Assembly: GCA_036250195.1 (NCBI GenBank) | Contig: JAVHZZ010000001.1 | Span: 380,725,907 to 380,789,906, forward strand | Direction: 5' to 3' | Length of the DNA stretch: 64,000 bases | DNA from: Mixophyes australis | Lineage: Eukaryota > Chordata > Amphibia > Anura > Limnodynastidae | Shown: piece by piece, positions 22,552 through 33,981 of the stretch | Position numbering within the stretch: the stretch's first letter is position 1 | How the letters are laid out: each line of letters opens with the position of its first letter | Program-made: the position numbers and the translations under genes | Notes under the pieces: model-generated | Seen by the model: the letters and a program-made list of their open reading frames with translations, nothing else | Database searches by the model: none | Told to the model about the DNA's origin: nothing

Positions 22552-25545
22552 ATGGATTCAAAGCAGTCCACATATGATCTAAATGAGCAACCAGGTTCTG
22601 TCACCAGTCCTGATGTTAGTGTTCCCAGTACGTCATCTGGCCAAGGCGATGTCAAACAACAGAGTGTTTTCAAATTAGTGCAAAAAACAAAAACCAAAAA
22701 AAAATTTACTGTATTGAAGCGAAAAAGAAGTGTAACTGAGCAAAAGTTAAGTGACGATAAAAAAAAAATTGCAAGCATGCCATTCTACACACGCAGTGGC
22801 AAAGAGAGAATGAGGCCTTCACCTTTGGCTATTAGTGGCAGATCCCAAAAAGTTACCCAGCCTACAATTGGTGCACAACTACTGTTACGCGTCAAAGCTG
22901 AGCTGCAAGATAACAGTGAGGCATTACAGGAGAATATTTGCTCTGATTCACAAATGACAACAATCCCTGTGGAGAGTCCATCCAACAGTGGGATGTCTAA
23001 TCGTGAGCATTCTGCTGATGTGTGCCTTAATAGCCCGAGTGTAGCCGGTGATACCCAAATTGAGGATGCCACTTTGGAATTAGAAGAGGATGAGGGGGAG
23101 ATTTGTGTAGGCGACGAGGGCGCTAATGAGGATGTTGATGAGGATGAGGTTGTTTGTGTAAGTCCTGCACCAGTGGCAGCAGTTCTGGCACGTGACAAGA
23201 AAAAGGCCATTGTCATGCCTGGGCATAAAACAAAAAAATCCACTTCTTATGTGTGGAATTATTTCTACCCAAATCCAGACAACAATTGTATAGCCATTTG
23301 TAGTGTATGTGAAGCCACAGTCAGTCGAGGGAGGGACCTTAACCATCTTGGAACCTCGTCTATGTTACGCCATTTAACGAGAGTTCATGGCAAAGTGTTG
23401 GGAAAAGCTGAAAGTTCTTCCCAAAAGAATACAAGCACTCCCTCATCAGCTAAGACCCTCCGCTCACCGACATACCGACGGCTACAAAATACACCCACCA
23501 CACCATCCTCATCAATATCCTCAGTAGCGCTTGGAGTTAGCCCGGCATCCCACTTAAGGCTGGATGACTCCGGCACTATTATTGATTCCTCTGAAGAAAG
23601 CGTTAGTCCTGCTGCTGCTGTTGCTGCTGCTGGGGGTGAATCGTCATCCCAGAGGCAGGTTAATAAAATGAGCAGTCCTACATTTCAGCAATTAACTGTG
23701 AAACAATCATTTGCGAGGGGAAGCAAATATGACAGCAGTCACCCAGTCGCCAAACGAATCACAGACGCCATGGCTGCAATGTTAGTGTTAGATCTGCGTC
23801 CAATCTCCACAATAAACGCAGCTGGTTTTTCACAGTTAATTGAGGTTTTGTGTCCGCGTTACAGAATTCCATCGCGACACCATTTCTCCCGTAAAGCTAT
23901 TCCACAACTATACCAAAAAGTGTGTAAAAATGTAGAGATTGCGCTGAAAAATGCCATTCTGCCCACTGTTCACTTAACCACAGATATGTGGACAAGTGGA
24001 AGTGGCCAAACCAAAGACTATATGACTGTGACAGCCCACTGGGTTGGTCATTCACCTTCACCAGCAGGAACAGCAGCAGCATGTACACCACTACGTAACA
24101 TTTGTCACAGGCAGGCCACTCTTTGTATCACCGGCTTCACTAACAGGCATACGGCTGACAATTTGTTACGCAAACTGAGAGATGTGATTGATGCATGGCT
24201 TATACCACTCGGACTCTCCCCAGGGTATGTCATTTCAGATAACGCCAACAATATAGTGCGAGCATTACAGCTGGGTGATTTCCAACATATTCCCTGTTTT
24301 GCTCACACCATCAACTTGGTGGTGCAGAGCTTCCTACGAAATAACCGTGAGGTGCAGGAGATGCTTTCGGTGGCCCGTAAAATTTCAGGCCATTTCAGGC
24401 ATTCAGCCACAGCATGTAGGAGATTACAGCAGCTCCAAGAGCAGTTTAACTTGCCCTGCCACCAACTTAAGCAAGAGGTGGTAACTCGGTGGAATTCCAC
24501 CCTGTACATGCTTCAGAGGATGGAGGAACAGCGCAAAGCCATCCAAGCATATTGCACAAGTCATGACATTGGGAAAGGAGGGGGGATGTATTTCACTCTT
24601 GCACAGTGGGGAATCCTTTCAGTGCTGTGCAAGGTGCTGAAACCATTTGAAGTTGTGACATGTGAGGTCAGTGCAGACTCTGCTAGTTTGAGCCAAGTCA
24701 TTCCTTTAATTAGACTATTGGAAAAGCAGCTTGAGAAAATGAAGGAGGAGCTGAAAGCAAGCAATTCAGCAAAGTATGTTGGCCTTGTCGATCAAGTACT
24801 TAATTCGCTTCACAATGATCCTCGAGTTATTAAGATCTTGAACTCGGATCAGTACGTTTTGGCCACTGTGCTTGATCCAAGGTTTAAAACCTACATTGAG
24901 TCTTTACTTGTAAATGAGCGAGATGTGAACTTTTGCAAGGAGCTATTGCTCAGCAAGTTGGCCGCTGAACTGGGCCTCGGCTTGACGACGTGTCCTCCTT
25001 CACTTTCTCAAGCTGTTGCTCGTAAAAAATTAAATTTCCAAAAAAGAAGCAGGGAAGACACAGGGGGCAGACCAGAACAATTTAACATCTGGGCTGGTTT
25101 GAAGGATTTTTCAAAAAAATGTGTCACTTTGCCCATAACTCCATCCAATATGAGTATAAACATGCAAAGGATGGTGGAGGATTACTTTCAAGAGGTAGTT
25201 GATATGGAAATGTCAGACAGTCCCTTTCCTTACTGGGAAGAAAAGCAGGCCATTTGGAAACCCATGTACAAACTTGCTTTGCAATACCTAAGCTGCCCAC
25301 CCTCCAGTGTGTACTCTGAACGAGTGTTCAGCACAGCAGGGAACTTAGTCAGTGATCGCCGTAGAAGGTTACTTCCCAAAAATGTGGAGAAAATGATGTT
25401 TATAAAAATGAACTACATCTTCCACGAGGAAGGCCTTCACCATCCAAGACATCCAAGCACTGACTGTTCTCTAATGGCGGATTCAAGCGGCGATGAATTG
25501 ATAGTCTGTGATGATGACGTACACACTGATGAGGGTGAGGATTAA
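22552..25545 (+). CDS. hAT transposase, BED zinc finger type, 997 aa
   Basis: Cuts and pastes the surrounding element in the nucleus. Acidic, serine-rich N-terminus (about residues 1-225, with a Glu/Asp run near 175-200). BED finger C250-x2-C253-x20-H274-x4-H279, starting with the aromatic pair of YVWNYF, for binding transposon ends. RNase H-like core with likely catalytic aspartates D478 in LTTDMWTS and D563 in VISDNANN; the RWNSTLYML motif is near 646. C-terminal hAT dimerisation region about 880-960 with SSVYSERVFSTAGNLVSDRR near 917. No internal stop or frameshift, about the length expected for this BED/hAT group with a long N-terminus. ATG is one base after CTCAG, so the first coding base may lie just after a 3' splice site. 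The third catalytic acid was not placed. Confidence 0.95.
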   Translation: MDSKQSTYDLNEQPGSVTSPDVSVPSTSSGQGDVKQQSVFKLVQKTKTKKKFTVLKRKRSVTEQKLSDDKKKIASMPFYTRSGKERMRPSPLAISGRSQKVTQPTIGAQLLLRVKAELQDNSEALQENICSDSQMTTIPVESPSNSGMSNREHSADVCLNSPSVAGDTQIEDATLELEEDEGEICVGDEGANEDVDEDEVVCVSPAPVAAVLARDKKKAIVMPGHKTKKSTSYVWNYFYPNPDNNCIAICSVCEATVSRGRDLNHLGTSSMLRHLTRVHGKVLGKAESSSQKNTSTPSSAKTLRSPTYRRLQNTPTTPSSSISSVALGVSPASHLRLDDSGTIIDSSEESVSPAAAVAAAGGESSSQRQVNKMSSPTFQQLTVKQSFARGSKYDSSHPVAKRITDAMAAMLVLDLRPISTINAAGFSQLIEVLCPRYRIPSRHHFSRKAIPQLYQKVCKNVEIALKNAILPTVHLTTDMWTSGSGQTKDYMTVTAHWVGHSPSPAGTAAACTPLRNICHRQATLCITGFTNRHTADNLLRKLRDVIDAWLIPLGLSPGYVISDNANNIVRALQLGDFQHIPCFAHTINLVVQSFLRNNREVQEMLSVARKISGHFRHSATACRRLQQLQEQFNLPCHQLKQEVVTRWNSTLYMLQRMEEQRKAIQAYCTSHDIGKGGGMYFTLAQWGILSVLCKVLKPFEVVTCEVSADSASLSQVIPLIRLLEKQLEKMKEELKASNSAKYVGLVDQVLNSLHNDPRVIKILNSDQYVLATVLDPRFKTYIESLLVNERDVNFCKELLLSKLAAELGLGLTTCPPSLSQAVARKKLNFQKRSREDTGGRPEQFNIWAGLKDFSKKCVTLPITPSNMSINMQRMVEDYFQEVVDMEMSDSPFPYWEEKQAIWKPMYKLALQYLSCPPSSVYSERVFSTAGNLVSDRRRRLLPKNVEKMMFIKMNYIFHEEGLHHPRHPSTDCSLMADSSGDELIVCDDDVHTDEGED

Positions 25546-25730
25546 GCTGAAGATGATGCCGATAACATCTTTTTAAAACTTTCTATGTAAGTGTAGGGTG
25601 CAATCTACCCCCAAAGAGGAAAGGGACTTGTGGCATTTCCATATCACATACCATCTTGAAAGGCTGCTGTTAGGGCAATTTATCCTTAAGGGTAGGGTGT
25701 CATAGACAGAGTGACCCTAAACTGGCTTTG

Positions 25731-26245
25731 TCCATTTTTCATAATATTGTACAGTCTATAATGGCTGAATTTTTGGGTATTTTATACAAGTGGAGGGGGG
25801 CCTAGAGAGACAGAAACCAAACTGGCTTTTTCCATGTCAATTAATATTGTACAGTCTATAATGGCTGAATTTTTTGGTATTTTATACAAGTGGAGGGGGG
25901 CCTAGAGAGACAGAGTGACCCCAAACTGTCTTTCTCCATGTCAATTAATATTGTACAGTCTATAATGGCTGAATTTTTTAGTATTTTATACAAGTGGAGG
26001 GGGGCCTAGAGAGACAGAGTGACCCCAAACTGTCTTTCTCCATGTCAATTAATATTGTACAGTCTATAATGGCTGAATTTTTTGGTATTTTATACAAGTG
26101 GAGGGGGGCCTTGAGAGACAGAAACCAAACTGGCTTTCTCCATGTCAATTAATATTGTACAGTCTATAATGGCTGAATTTTTTGGTATTTTATACAAGTG
26201 GAGGGGGGCCTTGAGAGACAGAAACCAAACTGGCTTTTTCCATTT
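25731..26245 (+). repeat. 100/104-bp tandem array in the hAT 3' region, about 5 units
   Basis: The block ACAGTCTATAATGGCTGAAT recurs at about 25751, 25851, 25955, 26059 and 26159. Two subtypes alternate: 100-bp units with GACAGAAACCAAACTGG and 104-bp units with GACAGAGTGACCCCAAACTG. Each carries ACAAGTGGAGGGGGGCCT. The array is unrelated in sequence to the 5' array but has the same period. Confidence 0.93.
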
Positions 26246-26489
26246 CTTTACATATTTAACTATAAGTGTAGGGTGTAATATACATTCAAAGACGATGGCT
26301 GCATTGCCAATATGCATAGATGGAGAGGAAGACAATCTGTTTTGTGTGTAGAATAGGCCTACCAACGAAGAATTAAACTGTTTTTTTGGATGATTTATTA
26401 CCTCAACAATTAGATTACTTGTCTCTAAAACAGTTGGAGCACTAAATTGGGTTAATTTAGGCCCAAAAACATGGATTTTCCCAAAAAAT

Positions 26490-26630
26490 AGCAAAACAAA
26501 ACCAAACAAAACCAAAACCAAAACACGCAATGGAGGTTTTGCAAAACCAAAACCAAAACCAAAACACGACGGTAATCCAGATCCAAAACCGAATCCAAAA
26601 CCAAAACACGGGGGTCAGTGACCATCTCTA
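26490..26630. promoter_or_regulatory. hAT right end with CCAAAAC subterminal repeats
   Basis: Many CCAAAAC or CCAAAAA copies occur within 140 bp, with a perfect 14-bp palindrome GGTTTTGCAAAACC at 26535-26548, conserved at 8-21 in the other copy. Repeated subterminal motifs are typical hAT transposase-binding sites; binding here is inferred. Confidence 0.7.
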
Positions 26631-26638
26631 CAATAAAC
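26631..26638. repeat. 8-bp target duplication, right (CAATAAAC)
   Basis: Exact match to 21069-21076. Confidence 0.95.
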
Positions 26639-27590
26639 TATGTGTTGCAGCTTTATTTCAACTGCCTCAATACAATTAAGCACCATTCAGAGTTACAATT
26701 TTATGATATTGAGTGCATGTAATTTGCTATTAATATTTACTTTGTCTTTTTACACATTGTAAATAGGAACTGCAAAATTTAAGCATAGTATTTATTTATT
26801 TGCATCCAAATCAAAGAGGCTTCTCTGTCGAATTTGACCATAATGAATTTCATACACATCATTGTTTGCATGGATATTACTGCCATTCCTTTCATAAAAC
26901 ATTTATCTTCATACATTTAATTTCCACCTATTTTATTATTTTTCAAATTAACAGTAGCAAGAGACATTAGTGTTATAATTAGATGGCGCAATATCATTTG
27001 TTACATATATATGAAATACTGTGCTCCAGCTGATCAGATATTTTAAGCTAATAATAGTTATTAGAAATATGCAAATTTACCTAAAGTAATTGTGTACCTG
27101 TTTTATGCTTTATGTGCATTATTTCGTATGGATACATTGTGAGCTAAAAGAATTATCTTATATTGCAATGTTCTGCAATGAACTGCAGACAGTTACCTTC
27201 TTTGCATGAAAAAAAAAAGGTAATTTACAGTTAAGCAGGGTAGAGTATAAATAACTTAACATGTATAATTTAACAACATGAAGCTGCTAAAGAGTTGCCA
27301 TTGAAATTAAGGGGATTTTAGAATTATATTCTTATACTTAATTGCTAAATATTGTAAATGCTTTGTCTACTGTGGCAGACTATAAAGACACCAGGGTTGG
27401 CACCATCTACTGGGTTACTTAACACTTCTGCACAACATCATTTAATATACAATATACATGTCACAATTATTATATTTGTAAATAACAAGTAAAGTACATA
27501 TACTTAACACATAAAGGGGCTCATATAGAGTTATATGTACGTGTTTTTGTTTTACATAAACTATGCATTTCCATATTACTCATGTGGAGA
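26639..27590. other. AT-rich DNA, nothing recognised
   Basis: No gene or repeat supported. Confidence 0.4.
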
Positions 27591-27930
27591 TAATGAGCCT
27601 GATTAAGATTCATCTGTGGACGCAAGTCCACTGATTCTTGTGTGAAATTGCTCTGCACATGAACATACACATAAATGTACTTTACACCAGTTAATGTAAT
27701 TGCATACAGTTCATGTCCAAACGCAAATTACACTTTTGGCTGCCTACTTTTTGAACAGAGGAACAAGGGTGTGAAAGGGCAGACACGCATAGACAATGTA
27801 CAGTATGGCTGTGCCAAGTCCGAGCACATACACACCGATTCAAATTCTGGGCATCTCTTAGGTATGTGTTTTAGCTGTATCACTTGCACCAGCTACAGGG
27901 CAGGTGTAAGTACCAACTGATAGTGCTGAG
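27591..27930. mobile_element. Degraded MITE, family E-like
   Basis: It begins GAGCCTGATTAAGATTCATC and includes AATTGCTCTGCACATG and GGCTGTGCCAAGTCCGAGCA. It resembles the better copy at 53031 (GGCCTGAGTCATTAAGGAGC, GTGTGCCAAACTCAAGCG). Right end not defined. Confidence 0.45.
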
Positions 27931-29744
27931 TTTGCAAGTAAGAGAAACTGTAAAAAAGCATTTTATGTACAGAATTCATGAAGAACATCCTGGTTTATGT
28001 ATTTCATGTAAAAAAATAAACAAAATATATTTTTATTTAGATATATTTTTAATAATGATTATAGCATTAAGAGTTGTTAATGCATTCAATAGATATTTTT
28101 GGCATACATTCTTATACCGTGCAGTGTGGTCTGTCTGTCTGCATATAGCAAGTTAAGTATAAGCCAGAGCGTATTTATAGCCATAGTCAAATGGAAACAT
28201 TTCTTGATATCTGCTTGTACTTGAATACGGGCGATTTTTATAAATGCTGATTGCATTCACATTATGTTCCAATATGAATGAGACCCGATATGTAAATGCA
28301 TACATCCATATGCTGACTTAGTCACATCTTACACTTACAACTCCTTGCACTCAGAGAGGCGGAACAAGAGAGGGACGGGTCAAACATCGGCCAAGTACTG
28401 ATAGGGCATGTTCCTGTAATTTTGGCACAGTCAGAGGTTGAAGCAGCCACAGATTTGACTTTTAGGAGGTATAACTTTTTTAGGTGCTCGATCTCTGCAG
28501 CAAGATCTGTGCTGATTATGATGCTAACCAGCACAGACCATTGCAGTGTAAAAAAAAAGCCTGAATTGTTTGTCACTATTGCAGGGGGATGAACAGGATG
28601 TGGATCCTGCCCTCTTCCATGTATCAAAGTGTTTGTGGAGGGGTTGAGCATGTTACCTGTAGTCATGAGCCAGACCACTCTGTCTTTTCATTAGAACTGA
28701 ATAGAGCTTTCATCTTTGAATAAAGGGTCACAAGTACTATTTGTTGCATTGCAGGAATCAGGAATTAAGGAGTGAATGTTGTTCAAAAGTGGACAACCCT
28801 TTTAAGAATATTGTATGCAAAGATCAATTGATAAAAGAAAACTCTAGTGTAATATAGGCCTTGAAAAATCCCCATGCTTGCTAGCTAACATGAAATAGAA
28901 TACATATTTTTTGGTTCTAACTACATGATGAATGTGAATAGTACATTGTGAGTAATTCTGTTTCTTTTAAACAAGTTACAAGTATTTGTTTGAGCTTTAA
29001 TGCAAATAAAATTAAATCACAGGTACCATAGATTTGAGTTTACAATTCATATTGTGCAAATCCAGAAATGAACAGTAAGATACAAAAACTGCATATTATT
29101 GCAAATGTAAACCATGTGTACTTTAAACAATGTACAATAGATACAGACAAAAAAATGCTATTTTTCATATCTTCTTTTTTTTCTGAATGTGAATAATTAA
29201 CATTATTTTTATATGGTACTACTCTCATTTCATTTTATAGTTTTATTGAAATTAATTAAAATAATATTCTGGAGAAACCAGTTGTCATAATGATTTATAT
29301 TTTCATAAAATGTGCCTTCAAGCTGGAATTTGCCAGTGTGAAAATATGTATCTTAAAATTGTAAATTCTTGCGTATTTTTCAAGGCACAGGACTGCTTTA
29401 GTTTTGCTTTTAAAAACAAAAAAACACAAAAAAATATTTACGTTCAAGAAGGATCTCTTTTGACTAAAATTAACTTCTTATATATTGTAGCTACACGATT
29501 TATCAAACTTAGTTGCTCTGCAAAAAGTCTTGTTAAATATTTAATAGTGGTGAGATTATATATTTCTTCTTGCTTTATTATGACAAGTGCCTAATATTTG
29601 CAGTCAAAGAATTAGGTGCATTATTGTTGGTAGACTGCTTTTGTCATGGAACACCCTGATTGACCAATGCCCACTTAGTTCCACCAATCAAAACAAGCAA
29701 AAATATGCTCATTTTTCAATCAAGATATTCTTGTAAATTTGCCA
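27931..29744. other. Unassigned DNA
   Basis: 28322-28678 has a 118-codon open frame on the minus strand without a recognised domain. The following GTTCAAAAGTGGACAACCCTTTTAAG could be a repeat end. The remainder is AT-rich. Confidence 0.35.
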
Positions 29745-30075
29745 GTGCTGATGGATTAGCCCTGTAGAGCAAATGGGGAGTGGCATGTGGTGAGGTCTGA
29801 GTGGCAGCTGTGAAGGTATAAGTGGCATGAATGGCATCTGGGGACATAGGCGTGACATATTGGGAAGTTTTGGCCTACATGTGGTATCTGAGTGCTTGTG
29901 GGATCTGAAGGCAGGTGGGGACTGAGTGGTATGTGGTGTAATTTTGGAGCTAGTGAGGAAAATGTGGGTACATTTTGTATTGAGTGATGTGGGAGTTCCA
30001 TGGGTGTTTTGGGACTGTTTTTTATTCTGGAATATAAGAGTAATGAATAATTTTGGAGGTAGGGGGGGCTGCATT
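29745..30075. repeat. Diverged G/T-rich repeat (GAGTGGCATGTGGTG-like)
   Basis: Loose recurrences of AGTGGCAT, ATCTGGGG and GTGGTATCTGAGTG suggest a decayed minisatellite. Minus-strand open frames of about 120 codons follow from the strand bias. Confidence 0.45.
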
Positions 30076-31099
30076 TGCAGCTCTTAAAATATATTGGATT
30101 ATCTATCAAGCAGTATCTCAATTTGTAACTAAGCAAATTTCATTTTACTCTGGATGTCACTGTCGTATCTATGCATCTATATAGTGCTGGTCTGTGAATA
30201 TTGAGTTGCTAACACTCTCTTCTTATTAGGGATTTTTTTATGTTTTCATTTCAAAAGGATTGTGAATATGATCTAGGATCTGTGTTCTCCAAGTTCAAAA
30301 ACATGCACCAAATGCACTGAAAAATACCTGATCTGTTTTCGTCTGTAGATGCTTTCAGTGACTTTATTAAACCAGACACATGTACTTCATGTTATGCATT
30401 CCATCCAGGCTTGATTAAATAAGATACTGTGCCTATAGAAAATCATCATACTCTGTCACAGTATACCATGGAAATTGATATAAATTAAGTTCAACCTTTT
30501 TGGCTTTATTTACACATTATAACCCTCAACTTCAAAGGGAATAAAACATTTACAAAAATTCTTAACAATTAATATAGTTTAATTACTTAAATACGTGGTT
30601 TGAATAAGTGACCTTAGAATATTCTTAGAATAACCATTATAAAATCGCTCAGTTACAGCCAATGACCTTCCACATCACACAAGAGGCAAATGGCCACCAC
30701 CTGACATCAATTGTAGTGTTTTGGTTTCTTCAGACTAAATCTGGCTATTCCTTGAGAATTCCACTACTAGTGCATGGTAAGGCAAATCATTTACCATGCT
30801 TGGAAATGTGCTTTCAAAAGGGCTCCAGGATAAAGTTATGGAAGGAGCAAGTTAGGATAAGGATACAAAAAGAATTTAAAGGCTTTAACTTTCCCTCTGA
30901 GTACCATTCAAATTATTATTAAGAGATGTAAAGCATAAGGCACCAGCAACACTTTACCTAGATCAGGCCATCCCTCAGAACTGGATGTTCTGTCCCATGG
31001 TCAAAGTGTAAATATAGAATTGGCGGTATGTAAATGGCGCTGTCCCTTTTATTGTCTTCTGGTGATCTTTTATCACTGGAATAAATGCTACCTGCTCTT
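30076..31099. other. AT-rich DNA, nothing recognised
   Basis: No gene or repeat supported. Confidence 0.4.
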
Positions 31100-31263
31100 T
31101 CCCTAATTGATGCCCCCTCTAGTGGCTGACCATGCCTCTCTAGCAGCTGGCCACACCCCCTCTGGCGGCTGGTAAAACTTCCTCAGCGATGCGCTGACAC
31201 TTTCGGTGTCACACACATTACTCTACTCCCACAGTGGGCCCTTCATGCCCCAGTCTGACAGTG
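31100..31263 (-). mobile_element. End fragment of the 10947-12554 hAT family, reverse orientation
   Basis: The segment ending GTGGGCCCTTCATGCCCCAG TCTGACAGTG is the reverse complement of the left end of the 1.6-kb hAT. The GGCGGCTGG, GTGGCTGACCATGCC and CCCTCTAGTGG blocks also correspond. The other end was not found. Confidence 0.7.
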
Positions 31264-32479
31264 GAAGTGCAGTTATACTTAATACCAAGGATAGTGCAGA
31301 CAGCATTAAATCAAGTAAAACATATAAAATAAGAATTCAACTAAATTATATGGTCATTTATGATTGGTATTTTAGAACGCATGATTAAAGAACATAATCC
31401 TCTTTTTCTTAAAATATGAAAGGGATGAATTTTTATTTGCACTTTTCGCGGCAAATAACGCAAAGTCAGCTCAGCAAAACTAGCTCGGAGCTGTAAGGGT
31501 TAACTTACCACTTAGCTGGCCCAGTCTCTGTGGATATGCTCATGAGTGGCTGGCTAGCTGACTCACACATGCTCAGTACAAATTAAAGCATAGAATTAAT
31601 AAAGAAAATAAATTGCAAACAATATTTAAAAAAAATGTTTAAAACCATTGAACATTGAAAAAATGCTTTATTAAAAAAATAAATCATCTTTGCAATTATT
31701 TTCATTTGGAATGATGTACCACAATAATTGTTATAGGCATCCCCATGCAAAGGTGAGTGTCTGTTGAATAATCTGTGTGTTGTTAGGTAGGAATTAGAGG
31801 GCCCTTGCCTAGAGCAGCAGCCATTAGGGGCTAATGCAATACAGTTTTTATTGTTTTTGTCTGCCATCAAATTGACCTAGAGTACAAAAAAAAAAGCAGA
31901 GAGGAGGACTCTTCTGAGAGCAGAGCAGGGGGTCTGTGAGGCTAAAGCAGCATCAGCAGGCTCCTACCCAAATATTGCTATGTTCAGTCCCTAGTTCTAG
32001 TTATCGCTGTTTGGATTTTATTGTGATGTGATGGAGACAAAGAGCACCTAATCGAAATCATGAAGGGTGAAGCTTTTCTCTTGGAGATTCTAAGAGTAGT
32101 GTATACACCTGAGCTGCTGAGCGGAAACAGGAATTTTTGGATAGTTAATGTAACATTATTGTAGTGGTGTTGAAAGCAAGGTATGTAGCTGAGATTTTTT
32201 TATTACTGACATTATTATTGTTTTTTTATTGAACAGTTTTTATCATTTTCTATGAAATCTGCTTTAAATTACCTCTGTAGGAATAATCCTATTTTACAGC
32301 GTTTTTGCTACTGTTAAGATAATTTCCCATATAATTTCTGAAGCACATGGGTAGTGCTTTCGCTTTGCAGTATAGTTAAATAAATATAATTTTATTTTAA
32401 GTGCTTTAGGGCTTAAACAGGAAAATGTAGCAAAGACATTTACATTTCAATGATACTTCCCAAAGATTGTTTTATGTCA
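31264..32479. other. Unassigned DNA
   Basis: No gene is recognised; AT-rich with short homopolymer runs. Confidence 0.4.
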
Positions 32480-33110
32480 AGTTAGTGCAACCCTGGAAAG
32501 GTACCCCAAAAAATGAATAGACTAGTTATCCCGAGTATAAGGATATCAAATATGTGTATGTTATATCATGTACAGGTAGTGAAGCAAATGGGAATGGCAA
32601 TATAATGTCACTCCATATGGTGTTGGGCCACCAAGTGTAGCCAGTATGGTTTGTTTGTGTCATGGCATTGAGTCTACCAATGTCTGTAATTGTGCAGGAT
32701 TGGTACTGCACCATTATTTTACTCATTTTACTCATTATTTTACTCAACTGATGCCTGTTTGTTGGTGGTGGAAAACATTGCTCCAGAATGTCCCCATAAA
32801 TGCTCAATTAGGTTCAGATCTGAAAAGGTCAAAACTTATTAACAACATCAGTGTCTCACACCATTTTGCGACTATGCGTGCTATGTGGGTGCAGTCATTG
32901 TCAATCTGGAATATCTTTTTATTGTCAGGACAAAATGTTGCAACATGGGGTGAAAATGATCATTCAGTATGCAGCAATTAGCGTAGACCTTGCCTTTTAA
33001 GGGAATGAATGTACCCAAACCTTGCCAGGAATATACACCTGTAACATTACAGAACAACCGGAGCCCTTCACTGGACCCAAGCAACAGGATAATATTTGCA
33101 AATGATAAAT
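32480..33110 (-). pseudogene. Tc1/mariner transposase C-terminal relic
   Basis: Two minus-strand frames carry the later part of a Tc1-like DDE transposase. About 32960-33040 encodes YSWQGLGTFIPLKGKVYAN followed by ILNDHFHPMLQHF, matching the GLGPLVPVKGN...ILxDxxxPxL block of Tc1 proteins. About 32540-32690 encodes the tail, with SMP-like sequence near 32670 and LGGPTPYG in a shifted frame. The PDLNPIEHLW region between them is broken by stops and frameshifts. CAGGGTTGCACTAACTTGAC (complement of 32477-32496) may be the inverted terminal repeat. Inactive. Confidence 0.7.
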
Positions 33111-33339
33111 GTTAAAGCCATACTGCACACCTAAAAGTCTGCAGCCTTTATCAACATTTTAGGTTTCACCAATAGCCTACATAGTAAAATGAAAAGAAAT
33201 AAATTAAGTGCAAAAACAGACACAATAGTTCTTGATCTACCATACATCAAGGTACTAATTGGTGACACTAATAATTTCAAGAGAATGCAAATGCGAATCA
33301 GGTATTCAACCGTGTCCATATACTTATTACATAAACATT

Positions 33340-33441
33340 ATGGTCCTGATTCATCAAGGCACTCATTCTGAGCGCAACCCGCATTTAGTATTATATGCAC
33401 GTATTTAGGCTTTGCGCATTCCAGAATTCATCAAGGCATGG
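33340..33441. mobile_element. MITE relic with CCTGATTCATCAAGG ends
   Basis: GGTCCTGATTCATCAAGGCA on the left; a similar ATTCATCAAGGCATGG follows near 33428 in direct orientation. Related to the B/E families; limits uncertain. Confidence 0.4.
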
Positions 33442-33630
33442 ATCTCTAGATAGAGGTGCTTTTGATATCGGGGCAGGTCTGTTGTGCTCTACTACTTAAG
33501 ATGCTGCAGGATACTTTCAATACTTATGTGGAATATAAATGCGCAAAAGAATGCACAGGAAAAAAAACCTGAATTAAAGTTACCTGTTATTAACATAGGT
33601 ATTAATGTTAAAACAGTTAAACAAATATAG

Positions 33631-33981
33631 GGCATGAGTCATTAAGGAACTTAGGCAAGAATTTGAGTAAGTTTTCTTACTTACGTTTTCTAGACAAAAC
33701 CATGTTGCAATGCAAAGGGTGTAAATTAGCTCATTATTTTGCACACAAGTTAAATAATGGCTGTTTTTCAAGTAGCACACAAATATCAACTTTACATTTC
33801 AGTGTACAAATAAGCTATTAAGTATCTGTGTACCTCATGAAAAAGCAGCCAATCTTTAACTTATGTGCAAAATAATAAACTAATTTACACCCCTTGCGTT
33901 GTAACATGATTTTGTTCAGAAAACTTAAGTAAGAAAACTTAAAAAGTTCTTGCCTAAATTCTTTAATGAATCAGGCCCATA
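33631..33981. mobile_element. Palindromic MITE, family B, copy 3
   Basis: Ends GGGCATGAGTCATTAAGGAA and CTTTAATGAATCAGGCCC are inverted, followed inward by AAGTAAGTTTTCTTACTT-type sequence and its complement. It carries long complementary arms around a CAAATATCAACTTTACATTT centre: TTGCAATGCAAAGGGTGTAA, TTATTTTGCACACAAGTTAA and ATGGCTGTTTTTCAAGTAGC. Confidence 0.85.

Larger units (their letters stand above)
21077..26630 (+). mobile_element. Complete autonomous-looking hAT transposon, 5,554 bp
   Basis: The ends TAGAGATGG and CCATCTCTA form a 9-bp inverted repeat, flanked by the perfect 8-bp duplication CAATAAAC, diagnostic of hAT insertion. Order inside: GC-rich left end with three short palindromes, TATA box, leader, eleven 100-bp tandem units, an uninterrupted 997-codon transposase, a second tandem array of about 100-bp units, and an A/C-rich right end of CCAAAAC repeats. 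A second copy's right end at 1-103 differs at about two of 103 positions. Intact gene, intact ends and clean duplication point to recent transposition; current activity is not shown. Confidence 0.95.

Noticed and set aside
22512..23576. Minus-strand open frames opposite the hAT transposase
   Set aside because: Shadows of the coding strand; the BED and hAT motifs are on the + strand.
28322..28678. 118-codon minus-strand frame as a host gene exon
   Set aside because: No recognised domain, no flanking exon, and the area looks repeat-derived.
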